From NCBI RefSeq assembly GCF_004322705.1, contig NZ_SIZZ01000001.1, positions 682,001 through 746,000 of the forward strand: 64,000 nt of DNA, written 5' to 3'. Below, piece after piece: positions 1 through 7,832 of the stretch. How positions within the stretch are numbered: position 1 is the stretch's first letter; the number at the start of each line of letters is the position of its first letter. The position numbers and the translations under genes were made by a program. The notes beneath the pieces are model-generated. The model saw only the letters and a program-made list of their open reading frames with translations. It was not told the origin of the DNA and searched no databases. Source of the stretch: Dyella terrae. GTDB taxonomy: Bacteria > Pseudomonadota > Gammaproteobacteria > Xanthomonadales > Rhodanobacteraceae.

Positions 1-517
1 CGTCATTGGCACCATTGACTACCGCAAAGTCTGAAAGAGCTTGCGTGCTGATGCGCTGCGATGGAATCGCGCGCGGACTGCCGTCGGTTCTGCCGTCTTG
101 GTCTGATTCGGCGTAGGCCTCGTCGGAGCGATCCACATCGGTATGACGCGATGCCAAGGGAAGCGGACGCTTGATCTCAAGGTCCTTTGCAGTGCCCGGC
201 GAGACAAGGGTTCCGCCGGAGCCGTTGCTTTCCGTTGTTTCGAAAATGGGCTTGTCGAAGCGATCAACCAGGCCGGTGTCGATGCGTTGATGAGGGATGA
301 CGCTGCGTTCGTCAGCATGATTCCATTCGATCGTGTTGACGTTTGCGACGAGGTCGGTGGCGGTGGCACATACGGCGGCCGGCGCGGAGAGTGCCCATGC
401 GAGTGCAATGGCCGATGGCTTCAGTTTCGACGATTTCTTACGGCCTTTGGCAAGCTCCGATGCCGCCACCCATTGGCCTTTGGCGGCGTTCCAGACAATG
501 CGATAAACAGAATTCAT
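1..517 (-). CDS. Type V secreted adhesin, N-terminal part (partial at window edge)
   Basis: An uninterrupted minus-strand frame runs from an ATG at 517 to the window edge (172 residues seen). It begins MNSVYRIVWNAAKGQWVAAS and continues with ELAKGRKK, which is the ESPR motif of extended signal peptides used by large autotransporters and two-partner secretion exoproteins. A hydrophobic core follows (AIALAWALSAPAAVCATA), giving likely cleavage near residue 52. The mature part seen so far is low-complexity and polar, without repeats. The passenger and any beta-barrel anchor lie outside the window, so trimeric autotransporter, classical autotransporter and TpsA remain open. The ribosome site is weak (GAAAGAG). 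The frame has no stop inside the window. Confidence 0.75.
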   Translation of the reverse strand, partial: MNSVYRIVWNAAKGQWVAASELAKGRKKSSKLKPSAIALAWALSAPAAVCATATDLVANVNTIEWNHADERSVIPHQRIDTGLVDRFDKPIFETTESNGSGGTLVSPGTAKDLEIKRPLPLASRHTDVDRSDEAYAESDQDGRTDGSPRAIPSQRISTQALSDFAVVNGAND

Positions 518-1254
518 TCACTCTTTCTCAAATTTCGGGCGAACATCGCTCGCGGTAGGTCGGCCAGCGCTTCATGGCAATGCGTTAGCGGTATCTCTGC
601 CGGCCTGGTGGCGTCGCCCTTTCGCGCATGGTGTGAAAGCGCAGGGGCCCGGCATGGCGGGCGCAGGTATTTTTAGGATTCGACCTAGTCGAGCGGGCTC
701 AAAATAGGTTTTTTCCTATTTGATCGATCGCCGCTTCATTCTCGGAAAGTTCGTACAAGGGCGGGTTGATGCCGACGCAACCTGTTTCGATCGCCGAAAG
801 GCAATCAATGGCATCACGAGCATGTGTATGGGTTCAGGGGCCAATGGCTTGCGGCCGTGAGGGCCGTGTGACCTTAACGTCAGAAGATCCGGCGCCAGTT
901 GTCCGCAGATCATTCGCGAGCGAAGGTTGTCGTTGAAGGTCGACCGGGGGGCGGGCAATCAGCCAGCGATTTCTGTTCAGTGAACGGATCGGCCCATGCT
1001 TGCGTTCTGTTCGTACATCCACCTTTTCCCCGGCGTGCCGGGATGCGTGCAGGCGGCATCGGCTGCGGGATGGACAATATGAGCGCGATCCTTCACGCGC
1101 AGATCTAAAGGCCGGGATGGAAGTGGCTTTCATTGCTATCGAAGGACTCGCCTCTGCGCCAGATCGCGGCTTCCGGCCAGGTCGGTTCCCTCGCGGAGCC
1201 GTCCAGTTCCCGTCGATCATGCCATCCGGAGCAATTCGTCACCGGTCAAGGCAT
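518..1254. other. Gene-free stretch between adhesin and attL
   Basis: About 740 bp with no convincing gene; the short open frames on either strand have no recognisable product. It should hold the adhesin promoter. Two inverted repeats are visible: TCGAC/GTCGA at 680-692 (3-bp spacer) and AAATAGG/CCTATTT at 702-721 (6-bp T spacer). Either could be an operator, but no factor can be named. Confidence 0.6.
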
Positions 1255-1289
1255 AAAAAAACCGCCTGGGTAAGTGACTACCCAGGCGG
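1255..1289 (-). terminator. Rho-independent terminator, probably the original ssrA terminator
   Basis: Perfect 11-bp stem CCGCCTGGGTA (1262-1272) with TACCCAGGCGG (1279-1289) and a 6-nt loop. On the minus strand it is followed by seven T (1261-1255). It lies 3 bp outside the left att core, so it would directly follow ssrA in an element-free chromosome. In the present arrangement it is cut off from the intact ssrA by 13.9 kb. Confidence 0.85.
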
Positions 1290-1292
1290 CCA

Positions 1293-1325
1293 TATTGGTG
1301 GAGGTGGCGGGAGTCGAACCCGCGT
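1293..1325. repeat. Left att core (33-bp direct repeat)
   Basis: Identical over 33 bp to 15179-15211. The two copies differ on both sides: A versus G just before the core, TGTTT versus CCGAA just after it. The core is the last part of the tmRNA gene, including the T-arm region and CCA, plus 3 bp beyond. The ssrA 3' end is a well-known integration target for tyrosine recombinases. Confidence 0.92.
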
Positions 1326-1377
1326 TGTTTGAGCTACAGCAAAGGCTGAAGCCAGTCGCTTGACCGAAAGTTGACCG

Positions 1378-1605
1378 TCAGTCTTCGAAGATGACGCGGC
1401 CCTGACCCGCAGCTCCAATCTGGCGCAGGTCGAGCGTCGGTCTAGTCGCCATCCCTGTGAATATCAATCTTGCATCGCCACCTACAGCCGCCGCTGCGAT
1501 CTGACGAAGCTCGGCCGTCGATCTGGTTCCAGCTGCGAGACGGAATCCACCTCCTGCCGCTGCGATCTGGCGAAGCTCATCGGTCGTGCGAGTTGCAAAA
1601 CTCAT
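1378..1605 (-). CDS. Small repeat protein (three ELRQIAAAG repeats), unknown function
   Basis: 75 residues with an ATG at 1605 and a strong ribosome site (AAGGAGA) lying inside the end of the integrase gene, one base upstream. The protein is three imperfect repeats of about 25 residues, each built on RTT-x-ELRQIAAAG followed by a short hydrophobic strand (FRLAAG, ARLIFTG, GRVIFED). There is no cysteine, signal peptide or membrane segment. It is the last gene of the leftward operon and ends 53 bp from the att core. It could be a regulator, an anti-defence protein or an integration accessory factor, but the sequence does not decide. I recognise no named family. Confidence 0.65.
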   Translation of the reverse strand: MSFATRTTDELRQIAAAGGGFRLAAGTRSTAELRQIAAAAVGGDARLIFTGMATRPTLDLRQIGAAGQGRVIFED

Positions 1606-1606
1606 T

Positions 1607-2776
1607 TCACGTCTCTCCTTGGTTGTGGTGGTTCTGTCCAGTTAGCCAGACAGCTGCCACCTTCTGACCAGCGTCCGGGGCAACGGAGGGTATCCATCGG
1701 CCATACGTGCGGACGATCATGGTCCAATCCTTGTGACCCATCATAGATGCCACCCACACGGGGTTCTCGCCGGCGCTGAGCAGCGTCGATGCGAAGGTGT
1801 GGCGCATTTGATATGGGTACCTGTACCGCACGCCCGCACGCTTGAGGGTGGGCTGCCACGCAGTCTTGCGTATTGGCCCGTCGTGAAGCCACGGTCCGCC
1901 CGTTCGCGGATTTGTAAAAACTTCTTCGCCGGCCAATTGAGTGTGCTGGCGCTGGGCCCGGATGGCGTCCAGGGCAGGCTGCAGCAGTTGCATAGTGCGT
2001 CGGCCGGCTTTGGTCTTGGGGGCCTTCACTTGTTTCCGGACCTTCGCGCGCCTCACGGTGATCGTGCCGCCGTCCAGGTCCACGTCTTCCCATCGGAGCG
2101 CAATAAGCTCACTGGTGCGAAGGCCCGTCCAGAATCCAAACTGGAACAGGTTTCGAACCTGGCCGTCACATGACTCCAGAATAGCCGCGACCTCGGATGG
2201 GCCAAACGGATCGACATCGTCCGTTTCTTTGGGTGGTTCGATCTTGCGGGGCGTCCACCCGACGAAAGGATTCACATTGATTTGCTGATCGTCCAATGCC
2301 TGGGCGTACAAGCCCCGCAATGGAAGCAGTAGGTTTCGAATGCGCTTGATGCCGCAGGATCGTTCAGCAACCCACGCCTTCAGGTCTGCGCGAGTCAGCT
2401 CGGTCAAGCGTCGAGTTCCAAAGGCGGGCACCCACACTCGCTGGATGGCCAGGTCGTAGTCCCTGAAAGTGGAATGTTCGATCTGGCCCTTCATTCCCTT
2501 CAGCCAAGTCTCAAGGGCGGGGCCCAAGGTGATGGCCGCGCCGGGTACCTTGCTGAGGGTGAGCGCGCGCTTGCTATCCGGGAAGAACTTCGCGTACTCA
2601 AAAGTCCCGCGGGCAATTTCGGCCTGGATCTGGGCCCGCAAGTTGGCCGCGAACTTCTGATTTGCCGACGTTGGGGCGAGCTTCAGCCGTTCGCGGCAGC
2701 GGACACCGCGGTAATAGAAATCGAGCGTGATGCTGCCTTTCGTTGCAGCTCGAACACCTGCCTGCCTTCCACCCAT
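1607..2776 (-). CDS. int: Tyrosine recombinase / integrase
   Basis: 389 residues. Residues 10-70 look like the Arm-DNA-binding domain DUF3596 (SITLDFYYRGVRCRERLKL, FPDS). A core-binding SAM-like domain covers about 85-165. The catalytic domain has R220 (WTGLRTSELIALRW), R325 in YQMRHTFAS, H348 in MMGHKDW and nucleophile Y358 in RTYGRW. The usual first histidine of the HxxRH box is Y322 here, as in several phage integrases. It presumably recombines the ssrA 3' end with the attP core. The start (ATG 2776) lies inside xis, a 94-bp overlap; I keep it because the Arm domain needs this N-terminus. It sits next to the left att site, as expected. Confidence 0.95.
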   Translation of the reverse strand: MGGRQAGVRAATKGSITLDFYYRGVRCRERLKLAPTSANQKFAANLRAQIQAEIARGTFEYAKFFPDSKRALTLSKVPGAAITLGPALETWLKGMKGQIEHSTFRDYDLAIQRVWVPAFGTRRLTELTRADLKAWVAERSCGIKRIRNLLLPLRGLYAQALDDQQINVNPFVGWTPRKIEPPKETDDVDPFGPSEVAAILESCDGQVRNLFQFGFWTGLRTSELIALRWEDVDLDGGTITVRRAKVRKQVKAPKTKAGRRTMQLLQPALDAIRAQRQHTQLAGEEVFTNPRTGGPWLHDGPIRKTAWQPTLKRAGVRYRYPYQMRHTFASTLLSAGENPVWVASMMGHKDWTMIVRTYGRWIPSVAPDAGQKVAAVWLTGQNHHNQGET

Positions 2777-2931
2777 AGCCCATAGCCCTCCGTGTCGATC
2801 AAGACCCGCCCGTCAGGCGCTTTCGTCCAGACGATTCCTTCGAGCCACACCCCTGTCTTGATCTTGGCCCGGACAGCATCTTCGGTATACCCCGAATCCG
2901 CTGCGAACTTGCCGATGGTCAGATATCGCAT
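2683..2931 (-). CDS. xis: Putative excisionase
   Basis: 82 residues starting MRYLTIGKFAADSGYTEDAV, with RAKIKTGVWLEG and an aromatic/acidic stretch (IDTEGYGLWVEG). This resembles the winged-helix phage excisionases of the DUF1233 type. The ATG at 2931 overlaps the primase stop (TGATG), so translation is probably coupled. The last 31 codons overlap int in another frame. The basic C-terminal tail (QRKAASRS) is encoded in that overlap. Likely role: bending att DNA to direct Int to excision. The family assignment rests on the N-terminal motif only. Confidence 0.8.
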   Translation of the reverse strand: MRYLTIGKFAADSGYTEDAVRAKIKTGVWLEGIVWTKAPDGRVLIDTEGYGLWVEGRQVFELQRKAASRSISITAVSAAANG

Positions 2932-5066
2932 CAACCGTCCTCCCATAGCAAGTGGCGGCCATCCAGGTGCATCCCAAAAGCCTCCCGGGCTTCGGCAAGC
3001 GGTGGGAAGGTCACTGCGCGGTCGCGCTCGACCTCGCCGGCCAGGCGGAGATTCGATTCGGTAAGTGGAGAGGAAAATACCGCTTTGATTCGCGACCAGA
3101 ATGCGGGTCGCCCCACGGGCCGGTGGTCCCGGCATTCGCTTTGGGCACGGCGCACATAGTCGGCGTACGCTTGTCGTTTGCTGACCTGGACGCCCGAGGC
3201 TTCCCATGGAAGGTCGATGATTCGCCCTTGGCACAGGGCGTCATGAAGCCAGTACATGGGGCCACGCAAACTGGCCACCTTCTGATCTGTGCCGGCATCC
3301 GTGGCTGGGAAATTTCCGATGTCGAAACCCGCGATATCGAGGGCACTCAGGTCATGCAGCATGGCTGCCGTGCCGCCGCGCTTCATCTGCGCCCGCATCT
3401 GTTCGAAATAGCTGCGGTCGTTGCGCCGCAACCCCGCGACATCGAGCACACAGAAGCGGCGCTGATCGTGATCCGCCGGAACTACCCAGTCATCATTGCT
3501 CGCCATGACCACGTGCGCGCAGTTTCGGACGCGGACAATGTCCTTGCCCTTGTTCTCCTTGAGCATCGTGGATTCGGTCAATAGCGCCTTCAAGACCGGG
3601 CCGTCCGCGAGGTTGCCCGCAAAGTACGCTTCGTCGGCCAGAATCATCACCTTGCATGCGAGGTGGCTGTTGAAATTCCCGGTCAACTGTTGGCGCGAAT
3701 AGATGTGGACGTAGTGCTCCCCGAGCATGGCGCCCACGATTTCACCAAACGTGCTCTTGCCGGTCCCTTGGCCGCCACGGAGAACAAGCGCAACACCGGC
3801 CGGCTCATGGGGCCTTTGCACCATGTGCGCGAGCCATCCCATAACGTAGGCGTCCAGCTTCGCGTCACCGCTGCATATCACGTCGCGGATGTGCGCGCGG
3901 AATAGCGACCAGTCGCCCTTAACTGGTTCCACGGCAAAACCTCCCCAGAGATTCAACACGTCCGGCCCTGGGTCCTGCATGGGGCAAAAATTGACGCCGC
4001 CGCGATAGAAGCGACGACCTGGCCAGGACAGCCACTTCGCCGAAAGCGGTTTGCCGTCGAACTTTCGATCCTTGAGGACCAGTTCAAAACTACCGCCCTT
4101 CATCGAGTCGATCTTTCGTTGCCCGTTTTCGAGCCGCCGTTCGTGGTACACAGAAGCTTCGCCACCGTTAAGCACCAACGCGTACTCGTCATTGAGTGCC
4201 TTGAGTGGATTGCGCACGGCCGTGACCGGTTCCTCGACGGCGTCGAATAGGGCTTCCGGCGCATCGGCGCCCGGCGGGTTCTCACCGTACCGGTATGCGT
4301 TGCGGACCTTGGTTGCCAGTTCGTCCGGTGTCCAGCCGCAGCCATCGAACCAGTGTTCGAGCATCAGCTCGACGGCGGTATCCGGCGAGACGCCCAGATC
4401 CTTCAGCTTGGCCGCGACCTGGAACGTGGTGTTGTCGCCGCCAGCGCCTTCGATGGCTTCGGGGGCCTCGTTCTCCAGATAGAACGTCGCGCGTTTGACA
4501 GCGCGCTCGGGGTCCACGCCGGCAAGGGGAGTGCGGTCGACGGCTTTGCCACGCGGCATGCCGCATGCATCAATCAACCATTGCGGCGCGTCGACCGGCT
4601 TGCCCGGACGGTCGATGAAGTATTCACCGGCCTCCACTTTGCTACCGGGCGCTACGATATAGCCCCCGTGGCTACGAACGTCTAGGCCAGCGCCGAGGAC
4701 ATCCACGCCTTGGCGCACAGCAGCGCCAACACGATACACAAGATGACGCCCGCCGGTGGGCGTGGCACTTTCGAAAGTCGGCGGCACGTCGTCGCCGTCC
4801 AGTTCATGCCGAAGTAGTGCACGGTTCCCATCCTTCTCCCCTTTGCGATCGACATCGATCACCAGCAGCGCGGCGTCCTGCCCGAACTTGCCGGTGAAGA
4901 TGCCGATGTTCGAATCCTTGTCGCGGAACCAGCGCTCGATCTGCGCCGGGTCTCGCGTGGCTTTCAGCTGCCAGCCCTTGTGGACCGGGAGCTTGGTCCC
5001 GGCCTGCAGCGGAAAGATGTGAAAGCCCTGGCGCGCCAGGGACAACGCCGACTGGAGGGCCGTCAT
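2931..5066 (-). CDS. Bifunctional primase-polymerase / superfamily 3-type helicase
   Basis: 711 residues. Residues 8-160 form a PrimPol domain: GIFTGKFGQDAALLVIDVDR with the metal pair D71/D73, TGGRHLVYR with H108, and GLDVRSHGGYIVAPGS. The C-terminal half is a DUF5906/D5-like ATPase with Walker A GGQGTGKST (about 431-439), a Walker B-like strand KVMILADEA (about 472-480) and VVMASNDDWVVP (sensor-like). The expected role is origin melting and primer synthesis for the excised element, equivalent to P4 alpha. The ATG at 5066 overlaps the upstream stop as ATGA; a longer frame to 5147 is rejected because it runs into the upstream gene. The iteron region at 6640-6918 is its likely binding site. 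Confidence 0.93.
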   Translation of the reverse strand: MTALQSALSLARQGFHIFPLQAGTKLPVHKGWQLKATRDPAQIERWFRDKDSNIGIFTGKFGQDAALLVIDVDRKGEKDGNRALLRHELDGDDVPPTFESATPTGGRHLVYRVGAAVRQGVDVLGAGLDVRSHGGYIVAPGSKVEAGEYFIDRPGKPVDAPQWLIDACGMPRGKAVDRTPLAGVDPERAVKRATFYLENEAPEAIEGAGGDNTTFQVAAKLKDLGVSPDTAVELMLEHWFDGCGWTPDELATKVRNAYRYGENPPGADAPEALFDAVEEPVTAVRNPLKALNDEYALVLNGGEASVYHERRLENGQRKIDSMKGGSFELVLKDRKFDGKPLSAKWLSWPGRRFYRGGVNFCPMQDPGPDVLNLWGGFAVEPVKGDWSLFRAHIRDVICSGDAKLDAYVMGWLAHMVQRPHEPAGVALVLRGGQGTGKSTFGEIVGAMLGEHYVHIYSRQQLTGNFNSHLACKVMILADEAYFAGNLADGPVLKALLTESTMLKENKGKDIVRVRNCAHVVMASNDDWVVPADHDQRRFCVLDVAGLRRNDRSYFEQMRAQMKRGGTAAMLHDLSALDIAGFDIGNFPATDAGTDQKVASLRGPMYWLHDALCQGRIIDLPWEASGVQVSKRQAYADYVRRAQSECRDHRPVGRPAFWSRIKAVFSSPLTESNLRLAGEVERDRAVTFPPLAEAREAFGMHLDGRHLLWEDG

Positions 5067-5395
5067 GCCTTCACCCCCGCGAGCCAGGACGTGCAAAGCA
5101 ACTTGCTGATGCTGTAGACCGCAGCGTCGAATGCCTCGGGCAACCACGGGTCGGGCAGGGCGGAACGGAGAATTGAAGACATCAGGTGCCCCGAGTGGTC
5201 CAGGATGCGGCGCGTGGTCGCCTCCTGCTTGATTTGGGCACGGACAGACTGTTCGGACACGATGCCCGCTTCAGTCTGAATCACGTGCGTGGCGGCACGA
5301 AGGCTGGCTTCGAGCAGGGCGGAGGATTGGTCGGCCGTTGCGTCCTGGAAGCGCCGTCGCTGCTTCTCGATTTGGCTGTCGGCGATCTTGCTCAT
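5063..5395 (-). CDS. Hypothetical protein of the replication operon
   Basis: 110 residues, predicted mainly helical, with a charged N-terminus (KIADSQIEKQRRRFQD) and a hydrophobic C-terminal third (AFDAAVYSISKLLCTSWLAG). Both ends are coupled by ATGA overlaps, to the 199-residue gene upstream and the PrimPol downstream. That supports a real, co-translated gene. I recognise no domain. Position suggests a replication accessory role, by inference only. Confidence 0.8.
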   Translation of the reverse strand: MSKIADSQIEKQRRRFQDATADQSSALLEASLRAATHVIQTEAGIVSEQSVRAQIKQEATTRRILDHSGHLMSSILRSALPDPWLPEAFDAAVYSISKLLCTSWLAGVKA

Positions 5396-5991
5396 CCCGT
5401 CACCGTCTCCAAATCACCGGCCACTTCTCGGACGTCCACGACAATCAAGTCGTGCAGTTCGATCCCGCGCACGCCGTCGGCGTGGGTGACACCGCACTTT
5501 CCATCAGGCCAGTCGCTTTGAATGTCGCGACGCCGAGGTGGACTTTGCTTGAGTGAAGCGAGGAGGTTGCGCGACCAACGGCGACTGATCAGCGCATCGC
5601 AAAGCCCGTCCCGATTGCGACTGATGGACGTGATGTCGATCCCTTTGCTTGTGCATGCCTCTTGAAGCAAAGCGAGCTGAGGTTTGTGCGCGGCGCAATG
5701 TGGTTCGATGCAATCGATTCGGTATTCAAGGATCTTTTGTTCGCGCCGCTCATATAGCGCGAAGATCCGGTAGCCAGGGGGAAGGACTGCTTCGGCACCG
5801 TCGGAATCGGTGTACTTCCTGGGCAGCAGATGGACGGTTACAGATTTGCGTTCGCAAAAGCCGTCCAGGACATCCGAGAGTAGCCCCACGACGTGCGTCA
5901 GCCCCTCAGGACTATCGATGGGGTTAGGGCGCTTGTCCTTGCGTAGGTGCACGCCGGGCACGATTTCGTACAGATCGGGCGAAGGGTTCAT
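5392..5991 (-). CDS. Hypothetical protein of the replication operon
   Basis: 199 residues, soluble, no signal peptide. The N-terminal part has LYEIVPGVHLRKDKRPNPID, then mixed alpha/beta sequence, including RIFALYERREQKILEYRIDC. A cysteine/histidine cluster (CIEPHCAAHKPQ) could bind a metal. It is flanked by ATGA overlaps with alpA (5988-5991) and the 110-residue gene (5392-5395), so it is transcribed and probably translated with them. No family recognised. Confidence 0.8.
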   Translation of the reverse strand: MNPSPDLYEIVPGVHLRKDKRPNPIDSPEGLTHVVGLLSDVLDGFCERKSVTVHLLPRKYTDSDGAEAVLPPGYRIFALYERREQKILEYRIDCIEPHCAAHKPQLALLQEACTSKGIDITSISRNRDGLCDALISRRWSRNLLASLKQSPPRRRDIQSDWPDGKCGVTHADGVRGIELHDLIVVDVREVAGDLETVTG

Positions 5992-6230
5992 GCCGGCACC
6001 TCGACACTGCGCGATGCGATCCGGTCAGCGATATACGACTCGACCTCGGACTTAACCCATGCAACGGAAGTGTGTCCCAGGTGAACGCGCGCTGGAAACT
6101 TCCCCTTCGCTTCAAGCTTTCGCTTGTAATCGTTGCTGAAAAGAATGCCGCGCGCGCGCATCCAATCCTCGTCTACCAAACAAGGACCAGTGACTTCGCT
6201 AACGGGTGGGGTGGTGGTTTTGTCGGCCAT
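5988..6230 (-). CDS. alpA: AlpA-family transcriptional regulator
   Basis: 80 residues. The core (FSNDYKRKLEAKGKFPARVHLGHTSVAWVKSEVESYI) has the HTH pattern of AlpA/excisionase-type regulators: a recognition helix with KGKFPARV, then W-x-x-SEVESYI. I choose the ATG at 6230 because AGGAG precedes it by a good distance; the longer frame from 6266 has no ribosome site. It is the first gene of the leftward operon and next to inverted repeats that may be its operators. AlpA proteins activate satellite and cryptic-prophage integrase or replication genes, and this fits that place. I am sure of the fold type, less so of the regulatory direction. Confidence 0.85.
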   Translation of the reverse strand: MADKTTTPPVSEVTGPCLVDEDWMRARGILFSNDYKRKLEAKGKFPARVHLGHTSVAWVKSEVESYIADRIASRSVEVPA

Positions 6231-6305
6231 GGCGGCTCCTGCGCTGATGTGTCGAGAAGGGCACACATCGAGGTTCGGAGCGGCTACGCGCCTGGCCTCG
6301 ACATT

Positions 6306-6364
6306 TTTCGCAAATGGTTCTGCGAAATGGATCTTTGGCGGATCCGATCGACCTGAGGTCGATC
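6306..6364. promoter_or_regulatory. Two inverted repeats upstream of alpA (operator candidates)
   Basis: TTTCGCA (6306-6312) and TGCGAAA (6321-6327) are a 7-bp perfect inverted repeat with an 8-bp spacer. GATCGACC (6346-6353) and GGTCGATC (6357-6364) are an 8-bp perfect repeat with a 3-bp spacer. Both lie 75-135 bp upstream of alpA at the head of the leftward operon, where a master repressor or AlpA itself would bind. Binding is inferred. Confidence 0.5.
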
Positions 6365-6639
6365 ATGTCGAGGCGATTACTGCTTGGCCTTGTCGTCCGT
6401 TGTCACGGCTGCCCTACCGGTTTGGTAGAGAGGACGGGGCCTTCAGTAACGCGCCGCGGGTATTGCCGTTTGAGGCTGCCGTGACGTTGCTACGGCACCA
6501 TTATAGCCGAACGCCGCGACAAGCGGATGCGCCGAGCGAAATGCAGCCGGTCGCCCACGGGAAAATCAATGGGCTTTGACGTGCCCCCGCGCGACAAATC
6601 TTGATGTGGCGAAATGCGGGCGCGTCCTGGGTCGCAACC

Positions 6640-6918
6640 GGTACAAGGGGAACAATCGCCGGTACGGGTAAGCGAAGTCCGCAAAGCCTTGTGGCGCAAG
6701 GGCTGGTACAGGCGGAACAAGCGGAACAGGCTTTTTTGACAAATTGCCAGCGGGCGAGGCATGGAAGGTCGAAATGTTCGGTTGTGGTTTTCAGCGGTGA
6801 GATATTTTTATTTTTAATCCAATTGGGTTGTACCACCTGTACCACCTGTACCAAGCCTTGTGCTGCAAGGGTTCCCAGCGGTACAGGTCAAGTTTTGGCG
6901 CTGCACCAACTTGTACCA
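6640..6918. other. Putative iteron-type replication origin of the element
   Basis: The left arm has forward motifs GGTACAAGG (6640-6648), GGGGAACAA (about 6647-6655), GGTACAGG (6705-6712), CGGAACAA (6713-6720) and GCGGAACAGG (6721-6730). The right arm has three tandem 9-mers TGTACCACC, TGTACCACC, TGTACCAAG (6829-6855), then GGTACAGG (6880-6887) and TGTACCA (6912-6918). Between them is a strongly AT-rich segment (6801-6826) suited to unwinding. It lies in the gene-free centre of the element, upstream of the PrimPol operon. P4 alpha likewise binds repeated GGT-containing iterons. The surrounding 6231-7154 contains no other convincing gene. Confidence 0.65.
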
Positions 6919-7154
6919 CTGGAAACCTTGCCCCTGGCGACTGAGCCCCGTTGACGCAACGTCACCTCAACACCTCCGAGGCCTTGGCGCGCGCGGATTC
7001 CTCGGCGACATGCGTGATGCTGGACCGTCAAAACGTCGTCAGATGCGCATCAATTTCGGTCGCGATGTTGCTGAAATATCCCATCTTTTCAGGTGTTTGC
7101 GACGGGTGTAGCTTCGGTTTTGCGGCGAGGTTCGCCGTAAAGATGGGGAATGCC

Positions 7155-7418
7155 ATGACGTACCGAATCGAGTGCCCATTTTCGAGCACGATGTATCTAA
7201 CCTTCCATTTCACTGAGATTGATGATTGGCACGAGTCTGTTCTGAGCTTGCGCAACGCTCGGTGTTGCGAACGGATGCCGAAGGATGGGGATGACCTCCA
7301 GGTCATCTTCGACGCTGCGGTTGCGCCGTTCGAAAAGTATCCGTTGCAGGGAGTGATGACCTACACGTTCGACAGCGTGCCCGAGGTTCACCCCTGGCCG
7401 AAGGAAGCGGCCGCATGA
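7155..7418 (+). CDS. Small hypothetical protein
   Basis: 87 residues from the ATG at 7155 (GGGGA lies 7 bp upstream). An in-frame ATG at 7143 is possible; the non-ATG frame from 6951 would run back to the edge of the iteron region and is unlikely. The sequence contains an immunoglobulin-like mix of short strands (MYLTFHFTEIDDWHESVLSL, GVMTYTFDSVPEVHPWPK) and no known motif. It overlaps the next gene by ATGA, so the two are probably an operon at the start of the rightward block. Confidence 0.6.
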   Translation: MTYRIECPFSSTMYLTFHFTEIDDWHESVLSLRNARCCERMPKDGDDLQVIFDAAVAPFEKYPLQGVMTYTFDSVPEVHPWPKEAAA

Positions 7419-7612
7419 GTGACCTCCTGTACTACTCGACCAAGGAAGCGGCCGGGATCCTCAAGCTGTCCCCCAGGACCCTGGAGAATTTGCGCAACAA
7501 GCGGCAGGGTCCGGATTTCATCAAGTTCGGTTCGCGGGTCCTGTACTCCGAGGAAGCGTTGAAGGACTACGTATCGAGGAATCTGGTTGTAACGAAGAAG
7601 CCTCGTCGCTGA
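7415..7612 (+). CDS. Small helix-turn-helix protein (HTH_17 / excisionase-type)
   Basis: 65 residues: YYSTKEAAGILKLSPRTLEN, then LRNKRQGPDFIKFGSRVLY and SEEALKDYV. This is the MerR-like HTH_17 pattern (helix, turn, recognition helix, short wing with VLY) of small phage regulators and excisionases. The start overlaps the stop of the upstream gene (ATGA). It is followed at once by a strong terminator, so the two genes form a closed transcription unit. It could be the repressor or switch protein between the leftward and rightward programmes. Confidence 0.85.
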   Translation: MSDLLYYSTKEAAGILKLSPRTLENLRNKRQGPDFIKFGSRVLYSEEALKDYVSRNLVVTKKPRR

Positions 7613-7640
7613 CGCTGATCTGCCAGCTAAATACCGACCG

Positions 7641-7674
7641 CCTCGCGCGCACGCACGCGCGAGGCTTTTTTTTT
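7641..7674 (+). terminator. Strong Rho-independent terminator
   Basis: 9-bp stem CCTCGCGCG (7641-7649) with CGCGCGAGG (7656-7664), a 6-nt loop and a nine-T run (7666-7674). It closes the two-gene unit ending at 7612 and insulates the virion genes that start at 7833. Those genes therefore need their own promoter in 7675-7830. Confidence 0.92.
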
Positions 7675-7832
7675 GTTGCCGCTACGCCCCCTGGCCAACA
7701 GAGCTGGTCGAAGTTCAACTTTTCGGCATCGGATAAAATTCACTTGTGTACCGACTTTTACCTACTCGTCTATTTGCAGATATAGGCGTCCAAAAGGGTT
7801 CCAAAGTCATCCATTCGCACAAGGAATCGCCG

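Noticed and set aside
19-408. 129-residue minus-strand open frame
   Set aside because: Another frame of the same strand encodes the ESPR adhesin N-terminus through to the window edge.
1293-1325. tRNA-like sequence at the left end (T-arm and CCA)
   Set aside because: It is only the 33-bp att core copy of the tmRNA 3' end; no tRNA body is present.
7641-7674. Possible DNA uptake or recombination palindrome
   Set aside because: The stem is followed by nine T and follows a gene end; terminator explains it fully.
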